Notes: generated by a model from the sequence alone, not told the origin. A DNA stretch of 64,000 nucleotides from Bacteroidales bacterium (GCA_020636845.1 JACJXD010000008.1:79542-143541), one strand, 5' to 3'. Shown: positions 1 through 9,804, counted from the first letter of the stretch. Numbers and translations: made by a program.

Positions 1-1
1 A

Positions 2-1816
2 CAGCAGTCGTTTACAAACGATGAGGTGGCCAAATTTATGAACGATAATTATGTGTGCGTAAAGGTGGATAGGGAGGAGCGTCCCGATATTGATAAGATT
101 TATATGAATGCCGTTCAGATAATTACCCGGCAAGGCGGTTGGCCGTTGAACTGTTTTGCACTTCCTGATGGCAGGCCTGTTTATGGTGGAACATATTTTC
201 CTAAAGATCAATGGCTAAACGTGCTTCAAAGTCTTAACGAGACTTGGAGAAATGATGCCGAAAGGGTTATAGGCGTTGCCGATGAGTTGGAACAGGGAAT
301 AGCATTGTCCGAGGTTATTTCGGTCAAATCTCCTTTTAACGAGGTTAATTATGCTGATGTTTTGGGTAGTTACTTCGAAAAAATTAAACATGCGTTGGAT
401 GTTAAGTATGGGGGAACACTTGGTGCTCCGAAATTCCCAATGCCGGGACTGTTGAACTTTTTGCTGGTGTTCGGGAAACATTTTCCAAACGATTATGCCT
501 TGGATTTTGTAGATACAACCTTGCACAGATTGGCCAACGGCGGTATTTTCGACCATGTAGGTGGTGGCTTTTTCCGTTACTCTGTCGATGATGTGTGGCA
601 TGTTCCCCATTTTGAAAAGATGTTATACGATAATGCACAGCTTATTCAAACATTTTCGCTGGCGTATCGAATTAATCCAAGCGAAACTTATAGGCGGGCA
701 GTGTATAAAACCGTTAGGTTTTTGCAAAATGAGTTGAAATCGCCCAAAGGGGCTTTTTACAGTGCGCTTGATGCCGACTCCGGTGGAAACGAAGGGGCTT
801 TTTATACATGGAAAAAGGAAGAGTTAGATGACTTGTTGGGGTACGATAGCGAAATATTTTCTGCCGCGTATGGTGTAACACCGGCCGGAAATTGGCAGGG
901 AACAAATGTGTTGAGGTATTGTGCAACCGACGAGCAGTTATCCGATATTTTCGATATGCCGCCTCAGGAGGTTTGTTACAGGTTGGAAAGAAGTTTGGAA
1001 AAGTTGGCGGATTACAGGCAAAAACGGATGCCGCCTTTATTCGACGATAAAATTATTACTTCGTGGAATGCAATGGTTGTCAGCGCTCTTGTGGATGCTT
1101 TTTTTACCTTTAACGATAGTGCATTCTTGGAACAGGCCGAGGAAACGATGGACTATTTAATGCGTGCGCATTTTTCCGACAACAAGTTGAAGCGGATAGC
1201 ATGTAAGGGTAAAGTTTATGGCGATGCCTTGCTCGACGATTATGCATTCACCATTGAAGCACTTCTGAAGTTGTATTCCGTTTCGAAAAACAGCAAATGG
1301 AACGAATGGGCGTTACAGTTAACACAGACTGTAATTTCCGATTTCTGGGACGAATCGGTCGGTATGTTTTATTACACAACGGCATCCAACGAACTTTTTG
1401 TGCGGAAAATGGAGTTGGTTGATGGGGTAATACCTTCGGCAACGTCTGTTATGGCTAAGAACTTAATAGTGCTGGGGATGTCCGGCGAAAATGAAACGAC
1501 CTTTACCTCCATTTCGAAGCAAATTTTTGCGAATATTCTATCATCGTTAAAAAATGGTAGCGTATATATGTACAGTTGGGCCGATTTTGCCATGTACTTT
1601 TCCCTTTCCCCAATGAATATTTCTTTTAACAACGATTCACTCCCGAAAATAGTGCAAAGCATAAAAAGTAAAACGGTTTACCCGTTGTTATTTTTTAAAA
1701 GAAATGAGAAGTTGGAAAAAGGTAGTTTTCAAATCTGCCATAAGAGCACTTGCGCGTTGCCTGTGAATTCTGTAGATGATGTTGTGGAGCGAATATCTAA
1801 GAGCATGATTTCCTAA
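2..1816 (+). CDS. YyaL/SSP411 (SPATA20)-type thioredoxin-domain protein, 5' end outside window
   Basis: The reading frame is already open at base 2, so the start lies to the left; about 605 residues are visible and the family is usually about 680. The first part carries the end of the thioredoxin-like DUF255 domain (KVDREERPDID, then GGWPLNCF and GGTYFP). The remainder is the alpha/alpha-barrel (six-hairpin-like) domain with GGIFDHVGGGFFRYSVD and HFEKMLYDNAQL. The usual WCHVM motif would be in the missing part. The biochemical role of the family is not well established; a cytosolic protein is expected. The GTG at 26 is internal and not the true start. The family call is firm, the function is not. 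Confidence 0.9.
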   Translation, partial: QQSFTNDEVAKFMNDNYVCVKVDREERPDIDKIYMNAVQIITRQGGWPLNCFALPDGRPVYGGTYFPKDQWLNVLQSLNETWRNDAERVIGVADELEQGIALSEVISVKSPFNEVNYADVLGSYFEKIKHALDVKYGGTLGAPKFPMPGLLNFLLVFGKHFPNDYALDFVDTTLHRLANGGIFDHVGGGFFRYSVDDVWHVPHFEKMLYDNAQLIQTFSLAYRINPSETYRRAVYKTVRFLQNELKSPKGAFYSALDADSGGNEGAFYTWKKEELDDLLGYDSEIFSAAYGVTPAGNWQGTNVLRYCATDEQLSDIFDMPPQEVCYRLERSLEKLADYRQKRMPPLFDDKIITSWNAMVVSALVDAFFTFNDSAFLEQAEETMDYLMRAHFSDNKLKRIACKGKVYGDALLDDYAFTIEALLKLYSVSKNSKWNEWALQLTQTVISDFWDESVGMFYYTTASNELFVRKMELVDGVIPSATSVMAKNLIVLGMSGENETTFTSISKQIFANILSSLKNGSVYMYSWADFAMYFSLSPMNISFNNDSLPKIVQSIKSKTVYPLLFFKRNEKLEKGSFQICHKSTCALPVNSVDDVVERISKSMIS

Positions 1817-2386
1817 GAGTAGCGAATAGTAGATGTTTTTAGAGTAAGAATTTGTACTGGTTACAATATGGATCAATTCAACATTGGGATGGACAGTTAA
1901 TTATTGAACCTATTTATTTGTTTCGTTACTACTTTTCTTGCCGATGAAACGTTGGTGTATATAGTAAGGTAATTCCGGGTTTTGGCCTCGAGCGGTGAGC
2001 CGGAAAACAAATGATGAATGCGTTAAAAAATTCCTGCTGTTTGAGGAGGTACGACGAGTTCAGGAATTTTAGCAAGCATCATGTAGATTTTTCGTGCGAA
2101 GTGCACGTAGCCTTTGACTTTTCTGTTTACTCTTTGTGTTAAGACAAAGAGTAAAATCCGTCTGATAAGACAAAAGAAATTTCAAATTATTATTGAAATA
2201 TTATTTGTTCTACCCGAAAATTAAATTGACACTACAATATCTGCCTCAAAATGAATAAAAAATGATTATTCGGTTACACCGAATGTCGTTTTTTTGTATT
2301 TTGCATTGCCGTAAATTAAGCGCTCAAATTTATTCCTGATAGGCGCTACATTTTGGAATAGTCCAAACCTGAATTCAAAAAGTTGA
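1817..2386. other. 570-bp gene-free stretch with two inverted repeats
   Basis: No coding frame is convincing here. Two structures stand out. One is a perfect 10-bp inverted repeat, 2027-2036 (AAAATTCCTG) with 2061-2070 (CAGGAATTTT), around a 24-bp GGAGGTACGACGAG-containing loop. The other is a hairpin near 2130-2153 (TACTCTTTG...CAAAGAGTA). The block resembles dispersed noncoding repeats of Bacteroidota, but that is from memory. The start of the next gene is at the right edge. Confidence 0.4.
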
Positions 2387-2389
2387 GTG

Positions 2390-3556
2390 ATGAAAAAATT
2401 TGGTACAATAGTCTTAATTCTAGTCAGCATAATAGTTGTATTGTTTACCAGTTTATTTCTGCTTTGGAAATATCAGCCTGTAAAAAAGTTGAATGTTTAT
2501 GTACTCGACAAAACGGTGCCCAATAGTAGCAGGCAGGAGCATAAGGCGTTTGTATGGCTTCTTAATCAGGACAGGTATGTGGCTCCCGACGGTTCTTCGT
2601 ATGATGTTGACAAGGACTACTGGGGCTTTTTTCCCATCGATATAAAAAATCAACTTTTCGATTTCAAGGCACTTCGCTTAAATGAAGTTAGTGCTTATGC
2701 ATCGGTTTACGATATGGCTTACTATACGGATTGTTACGGTGTTTACTCTTTCGAATGGTACCGAAACGGTGCTTCTCCAATTAAGTCGTCGAAGGTTTAC
2801 GGAGGGTTAAATCAAAACGATTACCTGCTGCTAAAGAGCATGAACGAAATGGGCAAGTTAATTATTGGCGAGTATAACATGCTTAGTTATCCTACAAATG
2901 CGCTGACCAGGGCAAAAGCCGAAGATCTTTTTAACATTGAATGGACGGGATGGACAGGCAAGTATTTTCAATCGCTTAGCACTGCAAGGAAGAATGGCCC
3001 GCCCAGTTGGATGCCCAAGTTGTACGAATCGCAACACCTAAAGCCATGGCCTGGTGATCAATCCGGAATTGTGATGCTAAGTAACGATGGCTTGGTAGAG
3101 TTGCTACTTATGGGAGAGGATTTAAAAAGTGAATTGCCTGTGGTAACCCTTAACGTGCAGGGCATTGATGCGTTTGGTAATTTGGACGTTGTTAAGTATC
3201 CATGTTGGTTCGAGTTTGTAGTTGCCGGGGCAGATGCTCAGGTTTACGCCACCTATGAGTTAATGACTACCGATGCAGGAAATTCGAAATTGACCTCGTT
3301 AGGGTTATCGAATATTTTCCCTGCCGTAGTGCGTGCGCATCCCTCGGAATACACGTATTACTTTGCCGGCGATTTTGCCGAAGAACCGGTTTACTCGTTT
3401 ACTTCTAAGTTAAAAGGCGGTAGTTTTATTAATCGTTTGCTAACGGGTAAAAGCGATAGGTCGGCATTCTTCAATAATTTTTACACTCCTGTAATGAATT
3501 CTATTTTGGGCGATTATTATACCCATAAAGAAATGGTAAATACGCCAAAGGAATAG
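2390..3556 (+). CDS. Membrane-anchored protein of unknown function
   Basis: I do not recognise this family. The protein of about 388 residues begins with Lys-Lys and one hydrophobic segment (residues about 5-26, IVLILVSIIVVLFTSLFLL) with no clear cleavage site or lipobox. It is therefore probably a single-pass inner-membrane protein with an extracytoplasmic domain rich in Tyr and Trp. GTG at 2387 is directly followed by ATG at 2390; I chose the ATG. It stands alone on this strand, 119 bp before the repeat-like element upstream of the aminotransferase gene. Confidence 0.75.
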   Translation: MKKFGTIVLILVSIIVVLFTSLFLLWKYQPVKKLNVYVLDKTVPNSSRQEHKAFVWLLNQDRYVAPDGSSYDVDKDYWGFFPIDIKNQLFDFKALRLNEVSAYASVYDMAYYTDCYGVYSFEWYRNGASPIKSSKVYGGLNQNDYLLLKSMNEMGKLIIGEYNMLSYPTNALTRAKAEDLFNIEWTGWTGKYFQSLSTARKNGPPSWMPKLYESQHLKPWPGDQSGIVMLSNDGLVELLLMGEDLKSELPVVTLNVQGIDAFGNLDVVKYPCWFEFVVAGADAQVYATYELMTTDAGNSKLTSLGLSNIFPAVVRAHPSEYTYYFAGDFAEEPVYSFTSKLKGGSFINRLLTGKSDRSAFFNNFYTPVMNSILGDYYTHKEMVNTPKE

Positions 3557-3671
3557 CCGTTGTTGGCTTTTATCTAATTTACAGCAGAAATATAAGCCGG
3601 TTAGTTTGCTATTTTTTAAGCAAAATCGTGGGGTTATCTTAACGCAAATTCAGCGTAAAAATTAGTTGTTT

Positions 3672-3699
3672 TGTCATGCTGAGCAAAGTCGAAGCATCT
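3672..3699. repeat. Dispersed short repeat (TGTCATGCTGAGC...GAAGCATCT)
   Basis: This 28-bp sequence resembles a short motif often seen dispersed between genes in Bacteroidota genomes. A related partial copy (TACTGAACGAAGTTGAAGCAT) is at 16821-16841 in this window. It lies upstream of the aminotransferase start. Function is unknown and the family assignment rests on memory. Confidence 0.4.
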
Positions 3700-3834
3700 A
3701 TTTCTTTATGTTACAGTGCTGGAATCGAATTCACGTCAAATACACTTTTCTATCGCCTAAAAACTTCGAAAACTTGGGGTTTGTTTTTGTCGAATGTGTC
3801 TAACTCATGCCTATCTTTGATAAAATTTTTTAGC

Positions 3835-4677
3835 ATGAACTTTCCATTGGATTCATCCGAACAGCTGTTTGTGGTAAATCAGCAAATTAAGCCCATAAGC
3901 GAGTTTGACCTGACTTACCTTGATGGTGCCCCTATTATTTACGAGGTTATTAAAATTGTAAACTCTACTCCTCTGTTTTTCGAAGAGCACATGGAGCGTT
4001 TGGCCAACTCGATAAGCGATTCGGGATTGCCTAATTTTTCTATGGAAACGGTTAAGCAGAGCGTAGTGCGGTTATTAACCCATAACCCCGTGAAACTTAA
4101 GAATATTCGAATAGCCTTGGTTTATGGCGAAAAGCAGAGCAATCCAACCTTACTTGTTTATTTTATTCATTCTAAGTATCCTTCAATGCAGGAACTTGAG
4201 AATGGCGTTCCGGTTATAACCGTTGATGCAGAGCGGGCTAATCCGAATATCAAGTCGGAGAATGCGCCGTTACGTTCAATGGCCAACGAGCATTTAGCCA
4301 CAGAAGGATGTTACGAAGTGTTGCTGGTAAATCGTTCGGGTAATATTACGGAGGGTAGCAGGTCCAATGTTTTCTTTGTTAATGAGGAGAAGTTGGTAAC
4401 GGCTCCGCTTTGCGGCGTGCTGGGAGGAGTAACCCGTAAGAAGGTTATGGATGTTTGCCAAAGTTTGCACATTCCGCTGGAGGAGAAGTATGTTTCCCTC
4501 GATAATATTTCAAACTTCACTTCGTGCTTTATTACGGGAACTTCGCCGGGAGTCCTTCCGATTTCGAGTATAAATGGTACTTTATTCAATCCGAAGCATT
4601 CGGTGATGCAAAAAATTATGGTCGGTTACGAAAAAATGACCGAACTTTCGTTGCAGCAGTGGTCGCAAAAAAGGTAA
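3835..4677 (+). CDS. Aminotransferase class IV (PLP-dependent, IlvE/PabC-like fold)
   Basis: The protein has about 280 residues from ATG 3835. The same frame is open upstream to 3676, but that part crosses a dispersed repeat and lacks family similarity. Lys140 (in NPNIKSENAPLR) is the expected Schiff-base lysine. The NITEGSRSN segment with Glu173 is the class IV signature, and TGTSPGVLPI near the C-terminus matches the phosphate-binding region. Class IV enzymes include branched-chain and D-amino-acid aminotransferases and aminodeoxychorismate lyase; the substrate cannot be told from sequence alone. The stop is 24 bp before an omega-amidase-like gene on the same strand, so the two are probably co-transcribed. 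An omega-amidase would remove keto-acid amides formed by glutamine-using aminotransferases. Confidence 0.85.
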   Translation: MNFPLDSSEQLFVVNQQIKPISEFDLTYLDGAPIIYEVIKIVNSTPLFFEEHMERLANSISDSGLPNFSMETVKQSVVRLLTHNPVKLKNIRIALVYGEKQSNPTLLVYFIHSKYPSMQELENGVPVITVDAERANPNIKSENAPLRSMANEHLATEGCYEVLLVNRSGNITEGSRSNVFFVNEEKLVTAPLCGVLGGVTRKKVMDVCQSLHIPLEEKYVSLDNISNFTSCFITGTSPGVLPISSINGTLFNPKHSVMQKIMVGYEKMTELSLQQWSQKR

Positions 4678-4701
4678 AAGGTTAACCGTAAAGTTGTAAA
4701 A

Positions 4702-5472
4702 ATGAAGGTAAGCATACTACAGACTAAGTTGATTTGGGAGGATATTGAGGCAAATTTTAGCAGCATCGAGGAGCAGCTGAGCAAAGTCCCTGCCGATACG
4801 GAAATAGTTGTTCTTCCTGAAATGTTTACAACCGGATTTAGTATGAAACCCGAGGAGTTTGCCGAGAGGTATCCCGGCAAAACGGTTGAGTGGATGCAGC
4901 GTATGGCAAAACTCAAAGGGGCTGCAATTACGGGAAGTTACATTGCCAATGTCGATGGAAAATACTTTAACCGAATGATTTTTGCCTTACCTAACGGTCA
5001 AATTCATGTTTATGATAAGCGGCATTTGTTCCGAATGGCCGAGGAGGATAAGCATTATTCGGCTGGTGGTAAGCGGATTGTTGTTACCTATAAGGGTTGG
5101 CGTATTCTTTTGCAGGTATGTTACGATTTGCGTTTTCCGGTGTGGATGCGAAACCGAAACGATTACGATTTAATTATACTGGTGGCCAATTTCCCCGAAC
5201 GTCGGCGTTACGCTTGGAATTCGTTGCTAGTGGCAAGGGCTATCGAAAACCAGTGCTACGTTGCAGCGTGTAATAGGGTTGGAGTTGATGGTAACGGATA
5301 CAACCATACCGGCGATTCGCAGATTATCGATGCAAAGGGTACAGTAGTTGCCTTGGCAACTCCAAATAGCAACCAAATAGTAACAGCCGATTTATCGATG
5401 GAGGCGTTACAATCGTTTCGAAACGATTTTCCGGCGCATCTCGATGCCGATGATTTTGAGTTGAAGTTGTAA
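4702..5472 (+). CDS. Carbon-nitrogen hydrolase, omega-amidase (YafV/Nit2-like)
   Basis: The 256-residue nitrilase-superfamily enzyme has a complete Glu-Lys-Cys triad: Glu40 (VLPEMF), Lys106 (YDKRHLF) and Cys140 (QVCYDLRFPVW). The CYDLRFP nucleophile elbow and the MFTTGFSM segment are typical of the YafV/Nit2 omega-amidase branch, which hydrolyses alpha-ketoglutaramate or ketosuccinamate to the keto acid and ammonia. It is cytosolic and has the usual length of the family. It follows the class IV aminotransferase by 24 bp, which suggests an amino-transfer and amide-repair pair. The substrate is inferred from the family. Confidence 0.88.
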   Translation: MKVSILQTKLIWEDIEANFSSIEEQLSKVPADTEIVVLPEMFTTGFSMKPEEFAERYPGKTVEWMQRMAKLKGAAITGSYIANVDGKYFNRMIFALPNGQIHVYDKRHLFRMAEEDKHYSAGGKRIVVTYKGWRILLQVCYDLRFPVWMRNRNDYDLIILVANFPERRRYAWNSLLVARAIENQCYVAACNRVGVDGNGYNHTGDSQIIDAKGTVVALATPNSNQIVTADLSMEALQSFRNDFPAHLDADDFELKL

Positions 5473-5493
5473 GTAGATTTCCTAATTTGCTTC

Positions 5494-5973
5494 TTATTCA
5501 AATCGGTTATCCGATTTTATTGCATCAATGTTTTCAGTTTTGTTATTCGTCCAACCAACTTTTTCAACCTCAAAAACATCAAAGTCGGGAATATAGGGTT
5601 TTATATCAATAAGCGGGGTGCCATCGAGCATGTCAACATTTTCGACTTCCAAAACATTTCCCGTTACGCTTACTAGTTTTACTACCGATAATCCTATGGA
5701 ATTAGGCCTTTGCGGAGCCCTTGTGGAAAATACGCCATGGAAATTATTATCTAAAAATGGTTTGACTGTTAAAGAGTAGTTTTGGGATTTATGAAAATGG
5801 TAGATAAGGTAAATATGCGAGAAGCCTTCAAGGTCTTTAAGTCCTTCGGAATATTCCTTTTTAACCGTTACAGTGCCTTTAATTCCTTTTGCTCCGTTCG
5901 ATTGAATGGGCATTCCTTTCTTCAACTTGAACGGAGTATTTATTATTCCGATTGGTTCGTAGCTAATTTTCAT
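5494..5973 (-). CDS. trmO: tRNA (adenine37-N6)-methyltransferase, TrmO/TsaA family
   Basis: The 159-residue protein spans the TsaA beta-barrel domain. FSTRAPQRPNSIGLSVVKL (residues 82-100) and VDMLDGTPLIDIKPY are the signature segments. In E. coli, TrmO methylates N6 of t6A37 in a Thr tRNA using SAM. This short form lacks the C-terminal extension of the E. coli enzyme, as is common for archaeal and many bacterial members. It is transcribed towards the omega-amidase gene, with 21 bp between the stops. The family is certain; activity on tRNA is inferred from the family. Confidence 0.85.
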   Translation of the reverse strand: MKISYEPIGIINTPFKLKKGMPIQSNGAKGIKGTVTVKKEYSEGLKDLEGFSHIYLIYHFHKSQNYSLTVKPFLDNNFHGVFSTRAPQRPNSIGLSVVKLVSVTGNVLEVENVDMLDGTPLIDIKPYIPDFDVFEVEKVGWTNNKTENIDAIKSDNRFE

Positions 5974-6228
5974 GGAACTATGGTTTTAAAATTTTAGCGT
6001 ATTTCATTGTCTCAAATGCAGGTACTTTCAACTTTTGTAAATCTCTAATTAATAGGTTGAATAATTGAAATTCGATGTAATAATTAACTTTTCAATACAA
6101 AGGTAATTGTTTTGTCATGTTGAGTTGTGTAGTATTTTACTCCTAAAATAGCAAGAATTATCAAATTCAAATTTATTGTTCGGTTTACTTTTGCTGCCTG
6201 ATTTATACAAAACAAAAGGGAATTTTTT

Positions 6229-7698
6229 ATGAAAGGAACAATAAATAGTGAAGTTGTACAGCCAACCCTCAAAAGAGGTGTAATAATGATGACATTGATG
6301 CTCGGAAGTTTTCTTGCTTTACTCAATGAAACCATTTTAAATGTTGCATTTTCAACATTGATGACCGAAATGAATATAACTGCAGGCACCGTACAGTGGC
6401 TTGCTACCGGGTACATGCTGGTTATTGGAATATCGATACCCGTTACCGCTTTTCTTATACACACCTACACCACGCGAAAACTTTTTATGGTAGCAATGGG
6501 TTTCTTTTTAGCTGGAACCCTTATTGCAGGATTTTCTTCAACATTTCTAGGGTTGTTGGTTGCTCGTATTATTCAAGGTTGTGGCACGGGAATGTTGGTT
6601 CCCATTATGATGAATGCAATTTTATTGATTTATCCGATCGAAAAGCAGGGAACTGCCATGGGAAAAGCCATTTTTGTGATTCTTTTTGCTCCGGCAATTG
6701 GACCTACTTTTTCGGGCGTTGTTTTGCAATATTTAAATTGGAACTGGCTGTTTTTTAGTTTGGTACCATTTTCTTTGCTGGCTATTGCGCTGGGTGTGGT
6801 GTACTTAAAATTGGAATCGCCGATAACAAAGCCTAAGTTCGATTTTTTATCGGTTCTTTTATCAACTATCGGGTTTGGAGGAATTATCCTTGGAATTAGT
6901 TTGTCCGAAAGTAATGGGTTTAAAAATAATAGTGTTATAATTTCCATTGTGGTAGGAATACTTTCCCTATTAGTTTATTCTAAACGTCAGTTAATACTGT
7001 CACATCCTATGTTGGATATTCGAGTATTGAAAAATCCAATGTTTTTATTAGGAACGTTACTTGTAATGATTAATTTAATGATGTTGTTTTCCATTAATCT
7101 GGTACTGCCGTTATTTTTACAAAAGGCTCTTTTGCTATCGTCGTTTGCTGCCGGATTATTCCTTTTGCCTGGAGGTCTAATTAACGGTATTGTATCGCTG
7201 TTCTCGGGTCGTATTTACGATAGGTTTGGTGCTCGGGTGTTAGCAATCCCTGGTTTTTTGGTTATGGTAGTTTCTGTTGGATTGCTTGCTGGAGTTACCG
7301 TTGATACCCCTCTTATTTGGATTGTGGTTTTGCAATGTTGTGTAAGTATTGCTTCGGCATTAATTATGACGCCTGTGCAAATGAATAGTTTAAGCCATCT
7401 TGATCCGGAGCAGTCGGCGCACGGAGTGGCTATTTTAAATACATTGCAGCAGATAGCTTGTGCTGTGGGGTCTTCTTTATTCCTTGGTTTATTAGGTACC
7501 GGGCAGAAGTTGTACATGGCGCAATTATCGGAGACAAATGCCTTATCGGAGCAGAATGGGTTTGCTTATGGGTTACATTACTCCCTAATAGTGGCAACAG
7601 TTATTCTAGCTATCACATTTCTGTTGTCCTTTTTTATAAAACGAAGGGAAGCAGATGCTTCTACAACTATAGAGCAAGTTATAGAATCGGCAGAATAA
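6229..7698 (+). CDS. MFS drug exporter, DHA2 family (EmrB/QacA/LmrB type)
   Basis: The 489-residue protein is almost entirely hydrophobic helices, consistent with 14 transmembrane segments. The first helix contains the DHA2 motif LNETILNVA, followed by VQWLATGYMLVIG and a cytoplasmic loop YTTRKLF. RIIQGCGTGMLVP matches the antiporter motif of drug/proton exporters. Expected role: proton-driven efflux of amphipathic drugs across the inner membrane. It ends 16 bp from the convergent AraC/GyrI-like regulator gene, which could sense its substrates; that link is an inference from proximity. Confidence 0.9.
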   Translation: MKGTINSEVVQPTLKRGVIMMTLMLGSFLALLNETILNVAFSTLMTEMNITAGTVQWLATGYMLVIGISIPVTAFLIHTYTTRKLFMVAMGFFLAGTLIAGFSSTFLGLLVARIIQGCGTGMLVPIMMNAILLIYPIEKQGTAMGKAIFVILFAPAIGPTFSGVVLQYLNWNWLFFSLVPFSLLAIALGVVYLKLESPITKPKFDFLSVLLSTIGFGGIILGISLSESNGFKNNSVIISIVVGILSLLVYSKRQLILSHPMLDIRVLKNPMFLLGTLLVMINLMMLFSINLVLPLFLQKALLLSSFAAGLFLLPGGLINGIVSLFSGRIYDRFGARVLAIPGFLVMVVSVGLLAGVTVDTPLIWIVVLQCCVSIASALIMTPVQMNSLSHLDPEQSAHGVAILNTLQQIACAVGSSLFLGLLGTGQKLYMAQLSETNALSEQNGFAYGLHYSLIVATVILAITFLLSFFIKRREADASTTIEQVIESAE

Positions 7699-7714
7699 GT
7701 TTATTCTGAAAAAA

Positions 7715-8620
7715 CTACAAGGCAGAAATCGGCATGGCAATTTGAATATTGCTATATTCCTGATAGCGACCTGCTTTAAAATTCGGAAGAAAATCAGAAT
7801 CGTAAAATTCTATTTGGAACTTTTCTGCAGGGATATAGTTATTCTTCGGTAACCATACACCATAGATAAAATCGAATGCACGAAAAAGATTTTTCGAGGT
7901 TCCCCTGAAATGGAAAAGTGCATATTTTCCTCCGGGAATATTGGCTGTTTTTATTTCTCCATGGGTATGTACTACATCTTTGGGAACGGTAATACATGCT
8001 CGGTAGCGGCATTTTTCGGATGGAGTGATGCCCGGATTATCAAAAGGAATTCCCATGTAAACTGTGTCCTTTTGCATTAGTTGATGCTCTGTGGCAAATA
8101 GTTTCAAATTCTTCCATGTTTGAATAATTCCTGTGGTATATCCTTGCATGGTTTGAGTATAGGCAACGTGTTGCGATGGCAACTCTTTTATTTCGATGGA
8201 ATGAAAGTCTTCTTCTGAAAGTGGTTGTAATTTTTCTCGTTTTGTTTGACGGAGGAAGTACAAATCGCTGCGATGTTTTTTGCGTAATTCGGTAGGCGAA
8301 AGTTGATACTGCTTTTTGAATAATCTGGAAAATGAGGCAATGGATTCAAAGCCGACTTCACAAGCAATCTCGGAAACCGATTTGTTTTGCATATCACATA
8401 GTCGGTTTGCTGCATTTTCCAATTTTGTGCGTTCAATGTACGCCCGGGGTGTTTCACCTGTAAATGCGGTAAATATCCGATGAAAATGGTATGGCGAAAA
8501 ACAGGCAACCGATGCTAGTGTATTAAGGGATATTTTTTCGGTAAGATGAGTTGAAATATAATCGACGGCTTGTTGAATTCTGTCAATGTAAATTTGTTCC
8601 GAGGATTGAAGTTCGTTCAT
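7715..8620 (-). CDS. AraC-family regulator with GyrI-like effector domain
   Basis: The 301-residue protein has an N-terminal AraC DNA-binding domain (residues about 10-110) with two helix-turn-helix motifs, NTLASVACFSPYHFHRIF and EIACEVGFESIASFSRLFKK. The C-terminal half (about 140-300) resembles the GyrI-like small-molecule-binding domain found in Rob and BmrR-type regulators. This domain order is common among regulators responding to lipophilic compounds. It is convergent with the DHA2 exporter gene. The regulated target is not shown by the sequence. Confidence 0.88.
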   Translation of the reverse strand: MNELQSSEQIYIDRIQQAVDYISTHLTEKISLNTLASVACFSPYHFHRIFTAFTGETPRAYIERTKLENAANRLCDMQNKSVSEIACEVGFESIASFSRLFKKQYQLSPTELRKKHRSDLYFLRQTKREKLQPLSEEDFHSIEIKELPSQHVAYTQTMQGYTTGIIQTWKNLKLFATEHQLMQKDTVYMGIPFDNPGITPSEKCRYRACITVPKDVVHTHGEIKTANIPGGKYALFHFRGTSKNLFRAFDFIYGVWLPKNNYIPAEKFQIEFYDSDFLPNFKAGRYQEYSNIQIAMPISAL

Positions 8621-8775
8621 TGTTTTATTTTATACTGCAAAGTACAAAATTACAAATCACACTTAACTGGCAGTTATTATTTAAAATTTTGGTTGAACAA
8701 ATTTTTCAGTTCTGAATGTGGAATGCCAAGAAAATTCACGGTGATTTTAGTTGATAGAATCTTGTTTCTATACTT

Positions 8776-9804
8776 TTACTCTAGATTTTTGTAATCCATT
8801 TTTAGGTAAATGCAAAGGTTCCGAATGGAGTCGAAGGTTGGCTTCCTTTGTACTTCGTTTAAACACCATTGAACTTTTCCTTCGTTATTAAGAATTTCAA
8901 CACTTAGCGTGTTTTCGTTCTTTACTTTTTTTACCGTTTGATAGCCTAAACGTGCCAAGGCGTGAGCAGTCCAGTTTATTATGCTTTTATCTTCACCGGA
9001 AATAATTACCGATTTTTGCTTTGGAATATTGTAATCGAATTGTCCGGTATTAAGGTCGAATTTTACCGAGGTGTCTTTCATCAACCGATTTATGGCATCG
9101 GTAAGCACCATATCTTCGGGTGCGCCTACCCGCAAACCGTCGGGAAGCATAAGCCAAATGGTGTCAACAAAGCCAAACGCGGTTTGAATATCATGGGTTG
9201 AAAGAATTACCGTTTTCCCGTTTTCCGATTGCTCTTTGAGCAGTCTTACCACTTCAAATTTATTGGGAAGGTCCAGAAAAGCCGTTGGCTCGTCCATGAG
9301 TATTATAGGGGTGTCCTGTGCAATGGCAAAAGCTATCATGGCGCGTTGCCGTTCGCCGTCGCTAAGCCTGTCGATTTGCCTGTTCTTGTAGCTAACCATT
9401 TCTACCGCTTTTAAAGCCCTTTCTATTACAAATTTATCGCTTGTGTTTAGCGCATCAAACCAGCTGTGGTAAGGGTAACGGGCCAGCGAAACAAAATCGT
9501 AAACCGTGGTGTTGGGCGAATGAACGGGCTCTGCGGGGATAAAGCTTAGTAGGGTAGCTAGCTTGTTTCGGTCTGTTTTTTCAACTTCTTTACCGTTTAT
9601 TAGGATGTTTCCGGCAATACTCTTTTGAAGTCGGGCAATTGTTCGGAGCAGCGTACTTTTTCCTACACCGTTTCGTCCAACTAGGGCAATGAGTTCGTTG
9701 TTTAGGGCTGTAACGTTAATTTCCGGATAGTTAAAATCGGACGTTGATTTCCCGTTGTAACCTACCTGCAGGTGCTTTACTTCTATGGTTAAGTTGCTGT
9801 TCAT
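8776..9804 (-). CDS. ABC importer ATPase (FecE/BtuD type)
   Basis: From ATG 9804 the protein has about 342 residues. Walker A is GRNGVGKST (43-51), the signature is LSDGERQR, Walker B is IILMDEPTAFLDLP and the H-loop is STHD. An in-frame extension up to 9930 exists but overlaps the permease gene and is unlikely. The start overlaps the permease stop by one base (TAATG), showing translational coupling. About 90 residues follow the ATPase core, an extension seen in some Bacteroidota FecE-type ATPases. It works with the FecCD permease and binding lipoprotein upstream to import a siderophore-iron complex, haem or corrinoid; which one is not clear. Confidence 0.9.
   Translation of the reverse strand: MNSNLTIEVKHLQVGYNGKSTSDFNYPEINVTALNNELIALVGRNGVGKSTLLRTIARLQKSIAGNILINGKEVEKTDRNKLATLLSFIPAEPVHSPNTTVYDFVSLARYPYHSWFDALNTSDKFVIERALKAVEMVSYKNRQIDRLSDGERQRAMIAFAIAQDTPIILMDEPTAFLDLPNKFEVVRLLKEQSENGKTVILSTHDIQTAFGFVDTIWLMLPDGLRVGAPEDMVLTDAINRLMKDTSVKFDLNTGQFDYNIPKQKSVIISGEDKSIINWTAHALARLGYQTVKKVKNENTLSVEILNNEGKVQWCLNEVQRKPTFDSIRNLCIYLKMDYKNLE

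Noticed and set aside
3676..3834. N-terminal extension of the class IV aminotransferase
   Set aside because: The extension is read through a dispersed repeat and lacks family similarity; ATG 3835 gives the usual length.
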